Shown here: piece after piece, positions 1-8,736 of the stretch
Position numbering within the stretch: position 1 is the stretch's first letter
Layout: the number at the start of each line of letters is the position of its first letter
Assembly (NCBI RefSeq): GCF_000526495.1
Contig: NZ_JAGE01000001.1
Span: forward strand, 3,232,001-3,296,000
Origin: Ruminiclostridium josui JCM 17888
GTDB taxonomy: Bacteria; Bacillota; Clostridia; Acetivibrionales; DSM-1351
Length of the DNA stretch: 64,000 nt
Reading direction: 5' to 3'
Position numbers and translations under genes: made by a program
The notes under the pieces: generated by a model
What the model was told of the DNA's origin: nothing
The model's database searches: none
Seen by the model: the letters and a program-made list of their open reading frames with translations, nothing else

Positions 1-62
1 CCGATAATGGTGAACAAATTTTTTGGAAACAAGTAAATGAAATATTAAAAAAGTATACTTAA
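1..62 (+). CDS. 3' end of an upstream gene (partial)
   Basis: An open frame enters from the left edge, reads DNGEQIFWKQVNEILKKYT from base 3 and stops at TAA 60-62. Only about 19 codons are visible, too few to name a family. A 250-bp AT-rich gap follows before the first gene of the biosynthetic operon, so this is probably a separate unit. It could also be a chance open frame. Confidence 0.35.
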   Translation, partial: DNGEQIFWKQVNEILKKYT

Positions 63-312
63 TATATCCAATAATGCAAAAATCGAGTCCATTTTTGCAC
101 TTGCAAACAGTATTTTTGTAATATAAAATAAATTTAAGCTAAATTTTTGAATATTTGGTAAACAAAGTATTATCTGTGAGGCTTTTCCTGGAAATAAGTA
201 AAATAATTAAATATTTATAAAGGTTCTTTTTATTAACATAATCAAGGTTAGTCATTCAGACATATAGATTTCCTAAAAGGAACTATAATAAATACTCAGG
301 AGGCTGTACATA
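63..312 (+). promoter_or_regulatory. AT-rich leader ahead of the biosynthetic operon
   Basis: No gene is visible here. The stretch is very AT-rich. It contains a TATAAT at 284-289 without a convincing -35 partner, and a strong CAGGAGG 8 bases before the ATG at 313. It is the obvious place for the promoter of the large + strand operon, but I cannot fix a start site. Confidence 0.4.
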
Positions 313-1422
313 ATGAGCGAACAGACAAGAAAAATATTACAAAGAGTAAACCCTTCTTTACAGACCTTTGCAGGAGTCGCACATACCCTTTCCTTACTGG
401 AGAGTTTCGATAATGAAACAAAGCCGTGGCGTATGGAAAATTACATAGTACTTCAGGCAAATGTCATTAAAGCCTTTAGTGGTCAAGTTTTTATGAATTT
501 TTATACTATTCCGAATTTATTTGATCATGGTAATCCAGAGATTCAAGCAAGAAACTATTATTGTCCTTATTTTAATATTTATAGTATTCCCATAAAGGAT
601 TACGCTGAGAAAATATTCAGTCCAGTGCTGGAGTCGATTATTAATTTTATTGATGACGACTGCTATGTGGAGCTACCAATTGACTTATTCGCTATAAAGA
701 AATTTAATGTACCAAATCACTTCCTTCATACACCATTAATCTATGGTTATGATAAAAATGAGCAAGTGTTTTACATGAGTGATTTCGCAAATGAAAAGAA
801 ATATGAAGAAATTATTTGTACATTTAAAGAAGTTGAGGATGCCTTTAAATCTGGTATGGACGTAATAAAAAATAATATGGATCCTCTTACAGTCAGTATT
901 TTTGCAAAAAGTATTAATATTATAAAGTACATTAACTATAATCATGAATTTAATATCAAGAGATTCTGCGATCAGATATATGATCAAATACATCCAGAAG
1001 AATCTGCACGAAGCTATAAAAAATTTGAGGTGGTTGATAAGTACTCAGAAAAGTATTGGGGTACTGATATATATGATGCTCTTGAGGAAAGTATTAAGTT
1101 TTTTCATGATAAAGGTGAAATATATGATAATCTTCGTCCTTTTCATCTTATATATGATCATAAGAAAGGGTTGGGTGAACGGTTTGAGTATTGTGCCCAA
1201 TTATTTAAAGATAAACAAAGCAGCCTTAATTCATTAGCAGAAAAAATGAATGAAATGGCACTTGATGCTGAGGAACTACGCAATAAAGTGGTAAAAAACA
1301 GAATGCGCCAAAAATTATCCGCTCAGGAATTAATCATGCAAAGATTAAAGAGTATTAAAAATCGTGAAATTGAAATATTACAAGAGTTCTTGGAGCTTTT
1401 TTCTGATATATATAAAAGCTAA
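313..1422 (+). CDS. BtrH-like protein, apparently without the catalytic Cys
   Basis: A 369-residue protein first in the operon, behind CAGGAGG. Its middle (about residues 110-155) has the layout of butirosin BtrH-like proteins, a papain-like fold that moves an acyl chain from an ACP to an amine: a hydrophobic strand, HFLHTPLIYGYDKNEQVFYMSDF, then helices. The N-terminal part where the family carries its nucleophilic Cys has none (it reads NPSLQTFAGVAHTLSLLES), so it may be a non-catalytic partner. The C-terminal 100 residues are helical and charged. The second family member, at 1740-2696, keeps the Cys. Family assignment is by pattern only. Confidence 0.55.
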   Translation: MSEQTRKILQRVNPSLQTFAGVAHTLSLLESFDNETKPWRMENYIVLQANVIKAFSGQVFMNFYTIPNLFDHGNPEIQARNYYCPYFNIYSIPIKDYAEKIFSPVLESIINFIDDDCYVELPIDLFAIKKFNVPNHFLHTPLIYGYDKNEQVFYMSDFANEKKYEEIICTFKEVEDAFKSGMDVIKNNMDPLTVSIFAKSINIIKYINYNHEFNIKRFCDQIYDQIHPEESARSYKKFEVVDKYSEKYWGTDIYDALEESIKFFHDKGEIYDNLRPFHLIYDHKKGLGERFEYCAQLFKDKQSSLNSLAEKMNEMALDAEELRNKVVKNRMRQKLSAQELIMQRLKSIKNREIEILQEFLELFSDIYKS

Positions 1423-1491
1423 AAATAAGTCCATTTCTATTTAGACAATTTTAATAAACCCCACAAATTTATAGAGAGGAAGTTAATAATT

Positions 1492-1743
1492 ATGGTGTCG
1501 ACGGATGTTAGTAACAGGATAAAAGAGATTATTAAGGAACATTCAGATAAAAAGGATCTGAATGATTTGGAGAATGTCCAGTTGAACAGTGTCTTGGATT
1601 CTCTTCAATTTGTAAAGGTTATTGTTTCATTAGAGGATGAATATGATATTGAGATTGAAGACAAATACTTGGTACCGGCTAATTTAAATTCCCTTGCAGC
1701 CATGACACAGCTAATCCTTGATATTACTGGAGGAGAAAAATGA
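1492..1743 (+). CDS. Acyl carrier protein (first of four)
   Basis: An 83-residue ACP with the phosphopantetheine motif VLDSLQFVKVIVSLEDEYDIEIED; Ser37 should carry the 4'-phosphopantetheine arm. It starts at ATG 1492 after GAGAGGAAG. Its stop overlaps the start of the BtrH-like gene at 1740 (ATGA), which suggests translational coupling and that the two proteins work together. BtrI and BtrH pair in the same way in butirosin synthesis. Which acyl group it carries cannot be read from sequence. Confidence 0.88.
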   Translation: MVSTDVSNRIKEIIKEHSDKKDLNDLENVQLNSVLDSLQFVKVIVSLEDEYDIEIEDKYLVPANLNSLAAMTQLILDITGGEK

Positions 1744-2696
1744 GTATCTATTTACAGCCCATAAAAGGACAGAGTACCAGCAATTGCTTTTTTTTTACTC
1801 TCTCAACTTTGTTAGAGTACTATAAAAATGGGACAAGCTTACATAATGCCTGCCTTTGGGATTTTAGGTTTGATTATGACGCGAGTAAGAGATTGGAAGA
1901 CTGTTTATTTGAGGATGAGCTATACGTACAATGTTATGATTTTATCTTTCAAGTAACCGGGTTATCACTTGCTGTTTCAGACACAATCAACTTCAAACAA
2001 GAAATTATAAAATCTCTTGAGAAGAATAAGCCTGTTTTGGTTCATTATGACAGCTATTTTTGCCCATGGAGTTACAACTTTAAAAAATATCACTATGATC
2101 ATTTTTTCATTGTTATAGACTATGATAATGGAAACTATACTTGTGTTGACTCTTTCTTTCTTGATGAAACAGACAAATTATCAGAAGAACTCTTTGATAA
2201 AGGATTCATGCATATTATTGATCATGAGTACCATAAAAATAACACCGATACAACAAAAATTATTAATATTGTTAAAGATACCATGCAGGCAAATACAAAA
2301 ATGCTGGACCAATCCAAAATGTTTAAAGAAATGCTTCAACTTTCTGATTGCATTTTAAATATAGATAGGGATAGAGAATTTGAAGGTCATACTGATGTAA
2401 AGACAATACCATTGTTTACGAAAATTCAAAACATTGTATTAAATAGAAATGCATTAAGCAATGTATGTGAACAGTTGGCAAAGGAAACTGGTGAAGAAGA
2501 TTATAAAGAAATATCCGAATTATTTGCACAGGTAAATCAAGAATGGAATATGCTTCTTGTACTACTAATGAAGTTTTTTGTAACAGGAATGCAAAAGCCT
2601 CGTGTGAACTCGGCCACAAAACTTAAAGATATTGTCAGAATTGAAATACAAATATCAGAAAAATTAAACAAAGTATGCTTAGGAGGTTACAAGTAA
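1740..2696 (+). CDS. BtrH-like ACP-dependent acyltransferase
   Basis: A 318-residue protein resembling butirosin BtrH, which transfers an acyl group from an ACP to an amino group through a papain-like Cys/His site. Candidate catalytic residues are present: Cys16 (in QSTSNCFFFT), His121 (YDHFFIVIDYD) and Asp137 (CVDSFF). The C-terminal third is helical. It overlaps the ACP before it (ATGA) and the ACP after it (TAATG), so it is sandwiched between two carrier proteins. A peptidase of the same fold is the alternative, but the ACP context favours acyl transfer. The function is inferred from fold motifs and context. Confidence 0.6.
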   Translation: MSIYLQPIKGQSTSNCFFFTLSTLLEYYKNGTSLHNACLWDFRFDYDASKRLEDCLFEDELYVQCYDFIFQVTGLSLAVSDTINFKQEIIKSLEKNKPVLVHYDSYFCPWSYNFKKYHYDHFFIVIDYDNGNYTCVDSFFLDETDKLSEELFDKGFMHIIDHEYHKNNTDTTKIINIVKDTMQANTKMLDQSKMFKEMLQLSDCILNIDRDREFEGHTDVKTIPLFTKIQNIVLNRNALSNVCEQLAKETGEEDYKEISELFAQVNQEWNMLLVLLMKFFVTGMQKPRVNSATKLKDIVRIEIQISEKLNKVCLGGYK

Positions 2697-2929
2697 TGGA
2701 TATTGAAAAATTAGTAATCGAACTAATTGCCAAAGTAGGCGATTTAGATGTAAGTGAAATAAAGAAAGACTCTTTGCTAGTTGATGATTTGTCAATGGAT
2801 TCTCTTATGTTTTTGGACTTTGTGACTCAAATTGAAGCTAAGGCCAACAGTGTTATTTCACCAAAAGAAATGACCCAAATTAAGACAGTTCAAGATGTCA
2901 TAAACTTAGTTATTAAAAATAGGGAGTGA
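2696..2929 (+). CDS. Acyl carrier protein (second)
   Basis: A 77-residue ACP with the motif DDLSMDSLMFLDFVTQIE; the Ser of DSL is the phosphopantetheine site. I chose ATG 2696 over the earlier in-frame ATG at 2675 because AGGAGGT at 2681-2687 lies between them with ideal spacing. The start overlaps the stop of the BtrH-like gene (TAATG). The gene for the ketosynthase-like protein follows within a few bases. Confidence 0.88.
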   Translation: MDIEKLVIELIAKVGDLDVSEIKKDSLLVDDLSMDSLMFLDFVTQIEAKANSVISPKEMTQIKTVQDVINLVIKNRE

Positions 2930-2934
2930 TAGTA

Positions 2935-3840
2935 TTGTTGGTTTACATAAATGGCTGGGAACACTATAGCAGTGCTTTCGCTTCAGCAGAGGCATTTAGA
3001 TGTGGGTTTTTTAGTGCACAAAATGAACCAGCAACCAACAGCCAAATATGCGCTTTGGATGAACCCCTTGATTTATTTGAGTATATTGAAAAACGTGGTG
3101 CAGGGAAAAAGAGTAATTTTACAAAGGTAACTTCATACATAGCTAAAAAGCTTTGTAATTTAGACATACCGGAAAGTCGTTTAGGAATCATAATGGCAAC
3201 GGAGTTTGGCAATATAATCGACATGTGTAATCTTGCCACCCTGGCTAAATCTTCTTCTGAGCCTATCTCGGCACAGATATTTCCAAACTCCACAATAAGT
3301 AGCGCAACGGTTACGGCATCAATAGCATTACAGGCAAAAGGTCTTAATATAACGCTTAATAGTGGAGTTTTAAGTTTCTATTATGCCTTATTGATTGCCA
3401 AAAGTTATATTGAGGATGATAAGCTAGATGCTTGCATCGTTATTGTCGGTGATGATTACAATGAGTTTGCAATAGAAGATATAAATACCTCATATATGAA
3501 ATTTAATCATTTTCTTTCGACAATTAATGGTGTTATGCTCAGCAAATACAAAAATGAGTTAAGTAATTTTTATATAAAAGATGTTGTTATAGTGCCTGAA
3601 GATTCATTTCAAGTTTCAGTGACACCCAATTTAGTATATGGTTATTATAAACATTTAAGCAAAAAGTTGGAAGAGTTACCCTTTGAACCACCCAATACGT
3701 ATATTGGGCCGTCAATTGCTTTTTTTGAAATGCTACAGGGCTTAAATCATCTGGAAAATACAACGGCTTCACAAGAAGTACAAACATTGTCTTCAGACAA
3801 CGGAATAATAGCAAGCCTTGTCATAGGAAGGGAAACGTAA
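2935..3840 (+). CDS. Ketosynthase-fold protein without active-site Cys (chain-length-factor-like)
   Basis: A protein of about 301 residues that looks like the N-terminal part of a beta-ketoacyl synthase. FPNSTISSATVTASIALQAK followed by GLNITLNSGVLSFYYAL matches the stretch that contains TACASS in FabF, with no Cys. The two catalytic His motifs are not seen. It is therefore probably a structural partner of the active synthase at 5180, as chain-length factors are in type II polyketide synthases, although it is shorter than a true factor (about 400). The start is uncertain: GTG 2926 overlaps the RBS AGGGAG, so TTG 2935 is preferred. Confidence 0.6.
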   Translation: MLVYINGWEHYSSAFASAEAFRCGFFSAQNEPATNSQICALDEPLDLFEYIEKRGAGKKSNFTKVTSYIAKKLCNLDIPESRLGIIMATEFGNIIDMCNLATLAKSSSEPISAQIFPNSTISSATVTASIALQAKGLNITLNSGVLSFYYALLIAKSYIEDDKLDACIVIVGDDYNEFAIEDINTSYMKFNHFLSTINGVMLSKYKNELSNFYIKDVVIVPEDSFQVSVTPNLVYGYYKHLSKKLEELPFEPPNTYIGPSIAFFEMLQGLNHLENTTASQEVQTLSSDNGIIASLVIGRET

Positions 3841-3911
3841 TAAAAAACCGCAGTTGTGTCTATCTACAGAAATGTAAAATGAGTAGATGTAAATTGGGAG
3901 GAGATTATATT

Positions 3912-5096
3912 ATGAAATTATCAGTGGGAATAAACTGGGATTCAGAACTTATAGATAACCTATCGGAAATATCGGCAGTAACTGAAGTATATGGCTGTAA
4001 TAGTGCAACACCGGTTGGAACCGGAAGACCATCAATGGTGTTAGGTAAGACAACAAAAGAGGACATGCCTGCATATATTAAAAAAGTCCATGAAAAAGGT
4101 TTCAAGTTCAGCTATGTTCTTAATGCTCCTTGCATGAATAATCGTGAGTATTCTGTCAAAGGACACAGTGAATTAATTGAAAATATTGATTGGCTTGTAA
4201 GTATAGGAGTAGATGGGTTTACAGTTTCGATACCATATATAATCGAAATTATTAAAAAGCGTCACCCACAAATTGCTGTTAAATCAGCAATTGCTGCCCA
4301 CGTTGGCACAGCTAGAAAGGCAAAGCATTTTGAAAGACTTGGCGTTGATGAAATTGTTATTGATAATATGATAAACCGAGATTTTCGTATGCTAGAGAAA
4401 ATTAAAAAAGCAGTTAATTGCAAATTAACTCTTTTATTGAACGATGCTTGCCTTTATGATTGCCCTTATAGAGTATATCACTACAATACATGCGGCCATG
4501 CTTCTCAAACAAACCATGAAACAGGTGGATTTTATATAGATTACTGTTCAATTCGCTGCCTAATAGATCGCATGAATGATCCTAGTCTGATGATTTCTGC
4601 AAGGTATATTCGTCCTGAGGATGTTAAGTATTATGAAGATCTGGGTTTTGATTCATTTAAGGTTAGCGGAAGGAGAATGAAGACACATTGGATTACAAGA
4701 GCTGCCAAAGCTTATGCATCAAGAACATATGATGGAAACTTATCAGATATTCTGGATTATTCTATCATAGGTGTGGAGGAAGATGTTCAAACTCCGGATT
4801 TTGAACCTGTAATGAGGGGGGCTAAAGATCTCAAATCACCTTCATTTAACAAGCTTGCAACCTTTAGGCCCCATAGGCCCCATATTGATAACAGGTCTTT
4901 GGACGGCTTTCTCAAACAATTCGTGGATCGTAAATGTTCTGGTATTTGCGATGAGTGTCATTATTGCAAATCATGGGCTGATAAAGCGGTAAGAACTAAG
5001 CCGGAGGACCGCAATGAAGATTTCGAGTTTTATAGTCAAGTAATGGAAGACTTGGTTTCCAGTAGGGTATTTCTTGGAGATAAAGCCAAAGTATAA
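3912..5096 (+). CDS. U32-family (UbiU/peptidase-U32-like) Fe-S protein
   Basis: A 394-residue protein of the U32 superfamily. The TIM-barrel-like part ends in a Cys-rich segment (CLYDCPYRVYHYNTCGH, then YCSIRC) and the signature IRPEDVKYYEDLGFDSFKVSGR. A second cysteine knot, CSGICDECHYC, lies near the C-terminus. U32 proteins such as UbiU/UbiV and TrhP bind [4Fe-4S] and carry out oxygen-independent hydroxylations, despite the old 'collagenase' name. ATG 3912 is preferred over 3879 because GGGAGGAG precedes it. A paralogue lies at 14401. A role as an anaerobic hydroxylase in the pathway is inference. Confidence 0.7.
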   Translation: MKLSVGINWDSELIDNLSEISAVTEVYGCNSATPVGTGRPSMVLGKTTKEDMPAYIKKVHEKGFKFSYVLNAPCMNNREYSVKGHSELIENIDWLVSIGVDGFTVSIPYIIEIIKKRHPQIAVKSAIAAHVGTARKAKHFERLGVDEIVIDNMINRDFRMLEKIKKAVNCKLTLLLNDACLYDCPYRVYHYNTCGHASQTNHETGGFYIDYCSIRCLIDRMNDPSLMISARYIRPEDVKYYEDLGFDSFKVSGRRMKTHWITRAAKAYASRTYDGNLSDILDYSIIGVEEDVQTPDFEPVMRGAKDLKSPSFNKLATFRPHRPHIDNRSLDGFLKQFVDRKCSGICDECHYCKSWADKAVRTKPEDRNEDFEFYSQVMEDLVSSRVFLGDKAKV

Positions 5097-5179
5097 TATT
5101 CAATGCTTTAATACAAATACCGTTAGAGTTTAATAGAGTAAGTAAATTAAATATACAGGTGTTAATAAAAGCGAGAGGG

Positions 5180-6373
5180 ATGATTGAAATAGAGAGGATA
5201 CTGATATCTGGAATCGGAGTGGTATCTCCAATCGGTATTAGCACTCAGGATTTCTACAACAATTTGATAAATGAGAAATATTCTCATACTATTGAAACAA
5301 CTGCATTCCCTGGCCACGGCGATGATAAAAGGACAGCTCGACTTACGCAAGAGCAGAAAAATAGTATAGATAAATTAATTAATGGGTCAGAAAGTATGCC
5401 AAATACTGCAAAATACGCTATTTATGCTGTGGATAGTGCGCTAAAGGATGCAGGGCTAAATGAATCAAACTTATTGAATAAAAGAGTTGCGGTTATTATT
5501 GGAAATAATGATGCAGAATCCGATGTTTTTGACAACTATATAAAAACAGGAAGATTTGTAAAGTACGGATATTCCAGCTACAACATTTCCAAGGGTGTTT
5601 CAGATTACTTTAAGCTGAATGCATTAAATTTATGTGTACATAATGCATGTGCTTCGTCAAATATGGCAATGGATTTAGCTTTTACAATGCTAAAAAACAA
5701 ACTGGTTGATATTATAGTTGTAGGCGGTGCAGACTCTTTTTCATTAAGAAATTATGCCGGATTTAACAGTTTAAAGTCGTTAAGCCAATCCACATGCAAG
5801 CCATTCTCAAGTTTTAGGGACGGTATTACGGTAACTGAAGGGGCTGGCATAGTTATACTTGAAAGAGAATCTGATATGGTGAAAAGAAAGAAAAGTGCTT
5901 ATTGTGAGGTCTTAGGCATTGGAAGCAGTAATGATGCATATCACCTAACTCACCCGGAAAAGAATGGAATAATAATGGCGGTAGAAAAAGCATTCAAGTA
6001 TTCCGGCATCACATACAAAGATGTTGAATATATTATGCCTCATGGAACAGGTACTCCCACTAATGATGAAACAGAGTCCGCTATTATAAAGGAAGTTTAT
6101 CCCGATAAAAAAAATCTCAAAGGAATTTGCTCTATCAAAGGAACAGTGGGACATATGATGGGAGCTGCGGGAGCGGTTGCAACTGTGGCTATATGCATGA
6201 TATACAAAAATGGTATCCTTCCACCGTCTTCTAAATCAATTCCTCAAGATGAAGTGTGTGATGTTAAAGTTATCACAGAGGCAATCAAGGATGATAATAT
6301 TGGTATATTTGTAAATCATTCCTTTGGGTTTGGAGGCAATAATTCTGTAGTTGTGCTAAGAAATTATAATTAG
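5180..6373 (+). CDS. Beta-ketoacyl-ACP synthase (FabF-like)
   Basis: A protein of about 397 residues with the full Cys-His-His set of condensing enzymes: NACASS (Cys codon 5648-5650), PHGTGTPTND and KGTVGHMMGAAGA, ending in a glycine-rich SFGFGGNNSVVVL. It should condense malonyl-ACP with an acyl-ACP starter. It sits after a Cys-less partner (2935) and before FabG-like and, further down, FabZ-like genes, together forming a dissociated chain-extension set. No malonyl transferase is in the operon, so the host FabD probably serves. The start is uncertain: ATG 5180 follows GAGAGGG almost directly, and GTG 5159 is an alternative. Confidence 0.88.
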   Translation: MIEIERILISGIGVVSPIGISTQDFYNNLINEKYSHTIETTAFPGHGDDKRTARLTQEQKNSIDKLINGSESMPNTAKYAIYAVDSALKDAGLNESNLLNKRVAVIIGNNDAESDVFDNYIKTGRFVKYGYSSYNISKGVSDYFKLNALNLCVHNACASSNMAMDLAFTMLKNKLVDIIVVGGADSFSLRNYAGFNSLKSLSQSTCKPFSSFRDGITVTEGAGIVILERESDMVKRKKSAYCEVLGIGSSNDAYHLTHPEKNGIIMAVEKAFKYSGITYKDVEYIMPHGTGTPTNDETESAIIKEVYPDKKNLKGICSIKGTVGHMMGAAGAVATVAICMIYKNGILPPSSKSIPQDEVCDVKVITEAIKDDNIGIFVNHSFGFGGNNSVVVLRNYN

Positions 6374-6409
6374 GAGACAGTATTTACTTTAAGAAAGAAG
6401 GACTCTGGA

Positions 6410-7141
6410 ATGTTTACAAATACAGTAATAGTAACAGGTGGCTCAAGGGGAATAGGCTATGAAATTGTCAAACTGTTATTAAAAAATTCTTACTCAGTAG
6501 TTTATACCTATTTACACAGCAATAAACACCATAATGAATTAGTGGATATTGCACAAAAAAACAATGTTGGGTGTGAATGTTATAAACTTGACGTTTCAAA
6601 CTCGGAGGAAGTAAGAACTTTTAAAGAATGGTTTGTTCAAAAAAAATATGAGCTGGTAGGACTGGTTAATAATGCAGGAATAATAAGTAATAACTTGATT
6701 ATCAGTATGTCGGATGAAGATTGGCATAATGTTATTAATGTTAATTTAACTGGAACATTTTACATGTGCCGAGAATTTGCAGTTCTAATGCTTAAAGAAA
6801 GAAAAGGATTTATTGTCAATATTTCATCCACTCATGGAATTAACGGAACCATTGGAGGTGCAAATTATGCTGCATCCAAGGGTGGAATAATTGCATTTTC
6901 AAAGTCTTTAGGTTTGGAACTTGCCAAGTTTGGAATAAGGGTTAACGTGCTAGCTCCTGGCTATATTGATACAGATATGATTGCAGACTTTGGAGATAAA
7001 CAATGTGATTCTCTAAAGAAAAAGATATCCTTAAACAGATTTGGAACCCCGGAAGAGGTTGCTCAGATGGTCTTGTTCTTGGCAAACGGGAATCATTTTT
7101 GCCAAAACACTGTTATAACCATGGATGGTGGTATGGTATAG
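6410..7141 (+). CDS. 3-oxoacyl-ACP reductase (FabG-like SDR)
   Basis: A 243-residue short-chain dehydrogenase. It has the NADPH loop TGGSRGIG at the N-terminus, NNAG, the catalytic Ser in NISSTHG, YAASKGG (Tyr/Lys) and the C-terminal MDGGMV. Length and order are those of FabG. AAGAAGGA lies 7 bases before the ATG. It follows the ketosynthase and should reduce the beta-keto group of the ACP-bound intermediate. Confidence 0.9.
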   Translation: MFTNTVIVTGGSRGIGYEIVKLLLKNSYSVVYTYLHSNKHHNELVDIAQKNNVGCECYKLDVSNSEEVRTFKEWFVQKKYELVGLVNNAGIISNNLIISMSDEDWHNVINVNLTGTFYMCREFAVLMLKERKGFIVNISSTHGINGTIGGANYAASKGGIIAFSKSLGLELAKFGIRVNVLAPGYIDTDMIADFGDKQCDSLKKKISLNRFGTPEEVAQMVLFLANGNHFCQNTVITMDGGMV

Positions 7142-7164
7142 ATGCATGTGAAAGGGGTGAAGTT

Positions 7165-8484
7165 GTGACTAATGTAACAAAACTATCAGCAGAATACAAT
7201 AATAAAACATCAGAATATCTTGCCGGTGGCGTACATTACAATTTCAGGAGAAGTTGGGATGCTACAAAAGTACATTTTAAAGATGGTAAGGGTACACGTG
7301 TTTGGGATTTAGACTCTAATGAATACCTTGACTTTTTTTGTAAGTTCGGGGCTAACATTTTGGGCCATAAAAATACCGAATATATAGAGGCAATAAAAAG
7401 TGCTCTTGATATGATAGTTGCTACAAACTTATCATACATAGAATATGATTTATGTAAAAAAATCTGTGAAAATTTTAACTCCATAGATAAAGTCCGTTTT
7501 TCACTGAGTGGTACAGAAGCGGTTCAAAATGCATTAAGGTTGGCGAGGGCATATACAGGGAAATCCAAATTTATACGTTTTATTTCTCACTACCATGGAA
7601 ATGCAGATAATATTATGGGTGGAAAGCCAGTAAATGATGTTGATTATTATCCTATTGAATATAATGGAGACCCACGAGGAACATATGGCCGTGCTACAGG
7701 CATTATGGAAAGTCAATCTTATATTCTCCCCTGGAATAATATTGATATTTTAAAGGCATTTGTTGAAACCCATAAAGACCAGGTGGCTGCAATTATTACT
7801 GAGCCCATTTGCGTAAATACTAAAAGTATGACTCCCTCACCAGTATATTTAGATACCTTAAGAAGCTTGTGTACACAAAACAATATTGTTTTAATCTTTG
7901 ATGAAGTAATTACCGGTTTTAGAGTATCTTTAGGAGGTGCACAACGCTTATTTGGAATCAAACCTGATCTTACTGTTTTGGGAAAAGCTATTTCTGGAGG
8001 GGCTATGCCTTTATCTGTTATTGGTGGCAAACGGGAGATCATGGACTTATATGGAACCAATAAGGTTACTCACGGAGGTACATTCAATGGATATACATTA
8101 GGATTGGTAGCTGCAAATAAAACAATTGATATACTGTCCCGTAATAATGGAGAGGTATACAAGCACATGGAAGAACACTTTTCAGAACTCCTTGCAAAAT
8201 TTAAAGAGACAGCTTCAAATTACGGCTTTAGTATTGATATCCACGGACACCCTACATGCAGTTCATTTTCTTGCAGAAAGTGGGAGCCAAATTTACACAT
8301 ACCGCCTGATATGTTAGAAACTGTTTTAAGCAGGGCCATGTTTGATCATGGAGTACTTTTATCAAACACGACCACTTTTTATTCAAATATAGCAATATGT
8401 AAAGACGACATTGATTTATTCTGTAGTAGATTGGATGCAATCTTTGAACACTCTGTCAATAAACTTAAAAATATGAAAGTGTAG
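7165..8484 (+). CDS. Class III PLP aminotransferase (glutamate-1-semialdehyde aminomutase-like)
   Basis: A 439-residue fold-type I PLP enzyme. FDEVITGFRVSLGGAQRLFG holds the PLP-binding Asp, and DLTVLGKAISGGAMPLSVIGG the Schiff-base Lys. In the N-terminal half SLSGTEAVQNALRLARAYTG matches HemL. It is most like glutamate-1-semialdehyde aminomutase and its secondary-metabolism relatives, which can aminate ACP-bound or free aldehydes and ketones. The GTG at 7165 is preferred because AAAGGGGTGA precedes it; an upstream ATG at 7099 overlaps FabG and lacks an RBS. No other haem genes are nearby, so a pathway role is likelier than haem synthesis. Confidence 0.85.
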   Translation: MTNVTKLSAEYNNKTSEYLAGGVHYNFRRSWDATKVHFKDGKGTRVWDLDSNEYLDFFCKFGANILGHKNTEYIEAIKSALDMIVATNLSYIEYDLCKKICENFNSIDKVRFSLSGTEAVQNALRLARAYTGKSKFIRFISHYHGNADNIMGGKPVNDVDYYPIEYNGDPRGTYGRATGIMESQSYILPWNNIDILKAFVETHKDQVAAIITEPICVNTKSMTPSPVYLDTLRSLCTQNNIVLIFDEVITGFRVSLGGAQRLFGIKPDLTVLGKAISGGAMPLSVIGGKREIMDLYGTNKVTHGGTFNGYTLGLVAANKTIDILSRNNGEVYKHMEEHFSELLAKFKETASNYGFSIDIHGHPTCSSFSCRKWEPNLHIPPDMLETVLSRAMFDHGVLLSNTTTFYSNIAICKDDIDLFCSRLDAIFEHSVNKLKNMKV

Positions 8485-8492
8485 GTGATCAT

Positions 8493-8735
8493 ATGTCAAC
8501 GGTTAATGCAAGTGATATTAGAAAACTCATTGACCAGGTTAACTTTAGAGGTATTGAATACAGTAACGAGGATTCACTATTTGACATCGGAATCCTAGAT
8601 TCACTTAAGACAACGCAATTAATTTTGCTCATTGAAAAAAATTTGAACATTAATATAGATCCGGCAGAATTGGAGATAGAAAACTTCGAAAATGTTGATT
8701 TGCTGGTTACTTATATTAATCAGAGGGTTGGATAA
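8493..8735 (+). CDS. Acyl carrier protein (third)
   Basis: An 80-residue ACP with DSLFDIGILDSLKTTQLILL; the second Ser (DSL) is the likely phosphopantetheine site. It starts 8 bases after the aminotransferase stop, behind TAGGTGAT. It lies between the aminotransferase and the radical SAM gene, so one of these may act on its acyl group. Confidence 0.88.
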   Translation: MSTVNASDIRKLIDQVNFRGIEYSNEDSLFDIGILDSLKTTQLILLIEKNLNINIDPAELEIENFENVDLLVTYINQRVG

Positions 8736-8736
8736 T

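Noticed and set aside
3912-5096. Collagenase-type peptidase
   Set aside because: The U32 name is historical; the Cys cluster and absence of a secretion signal fit Fe-S enzymes such as UbiU and TrhP.
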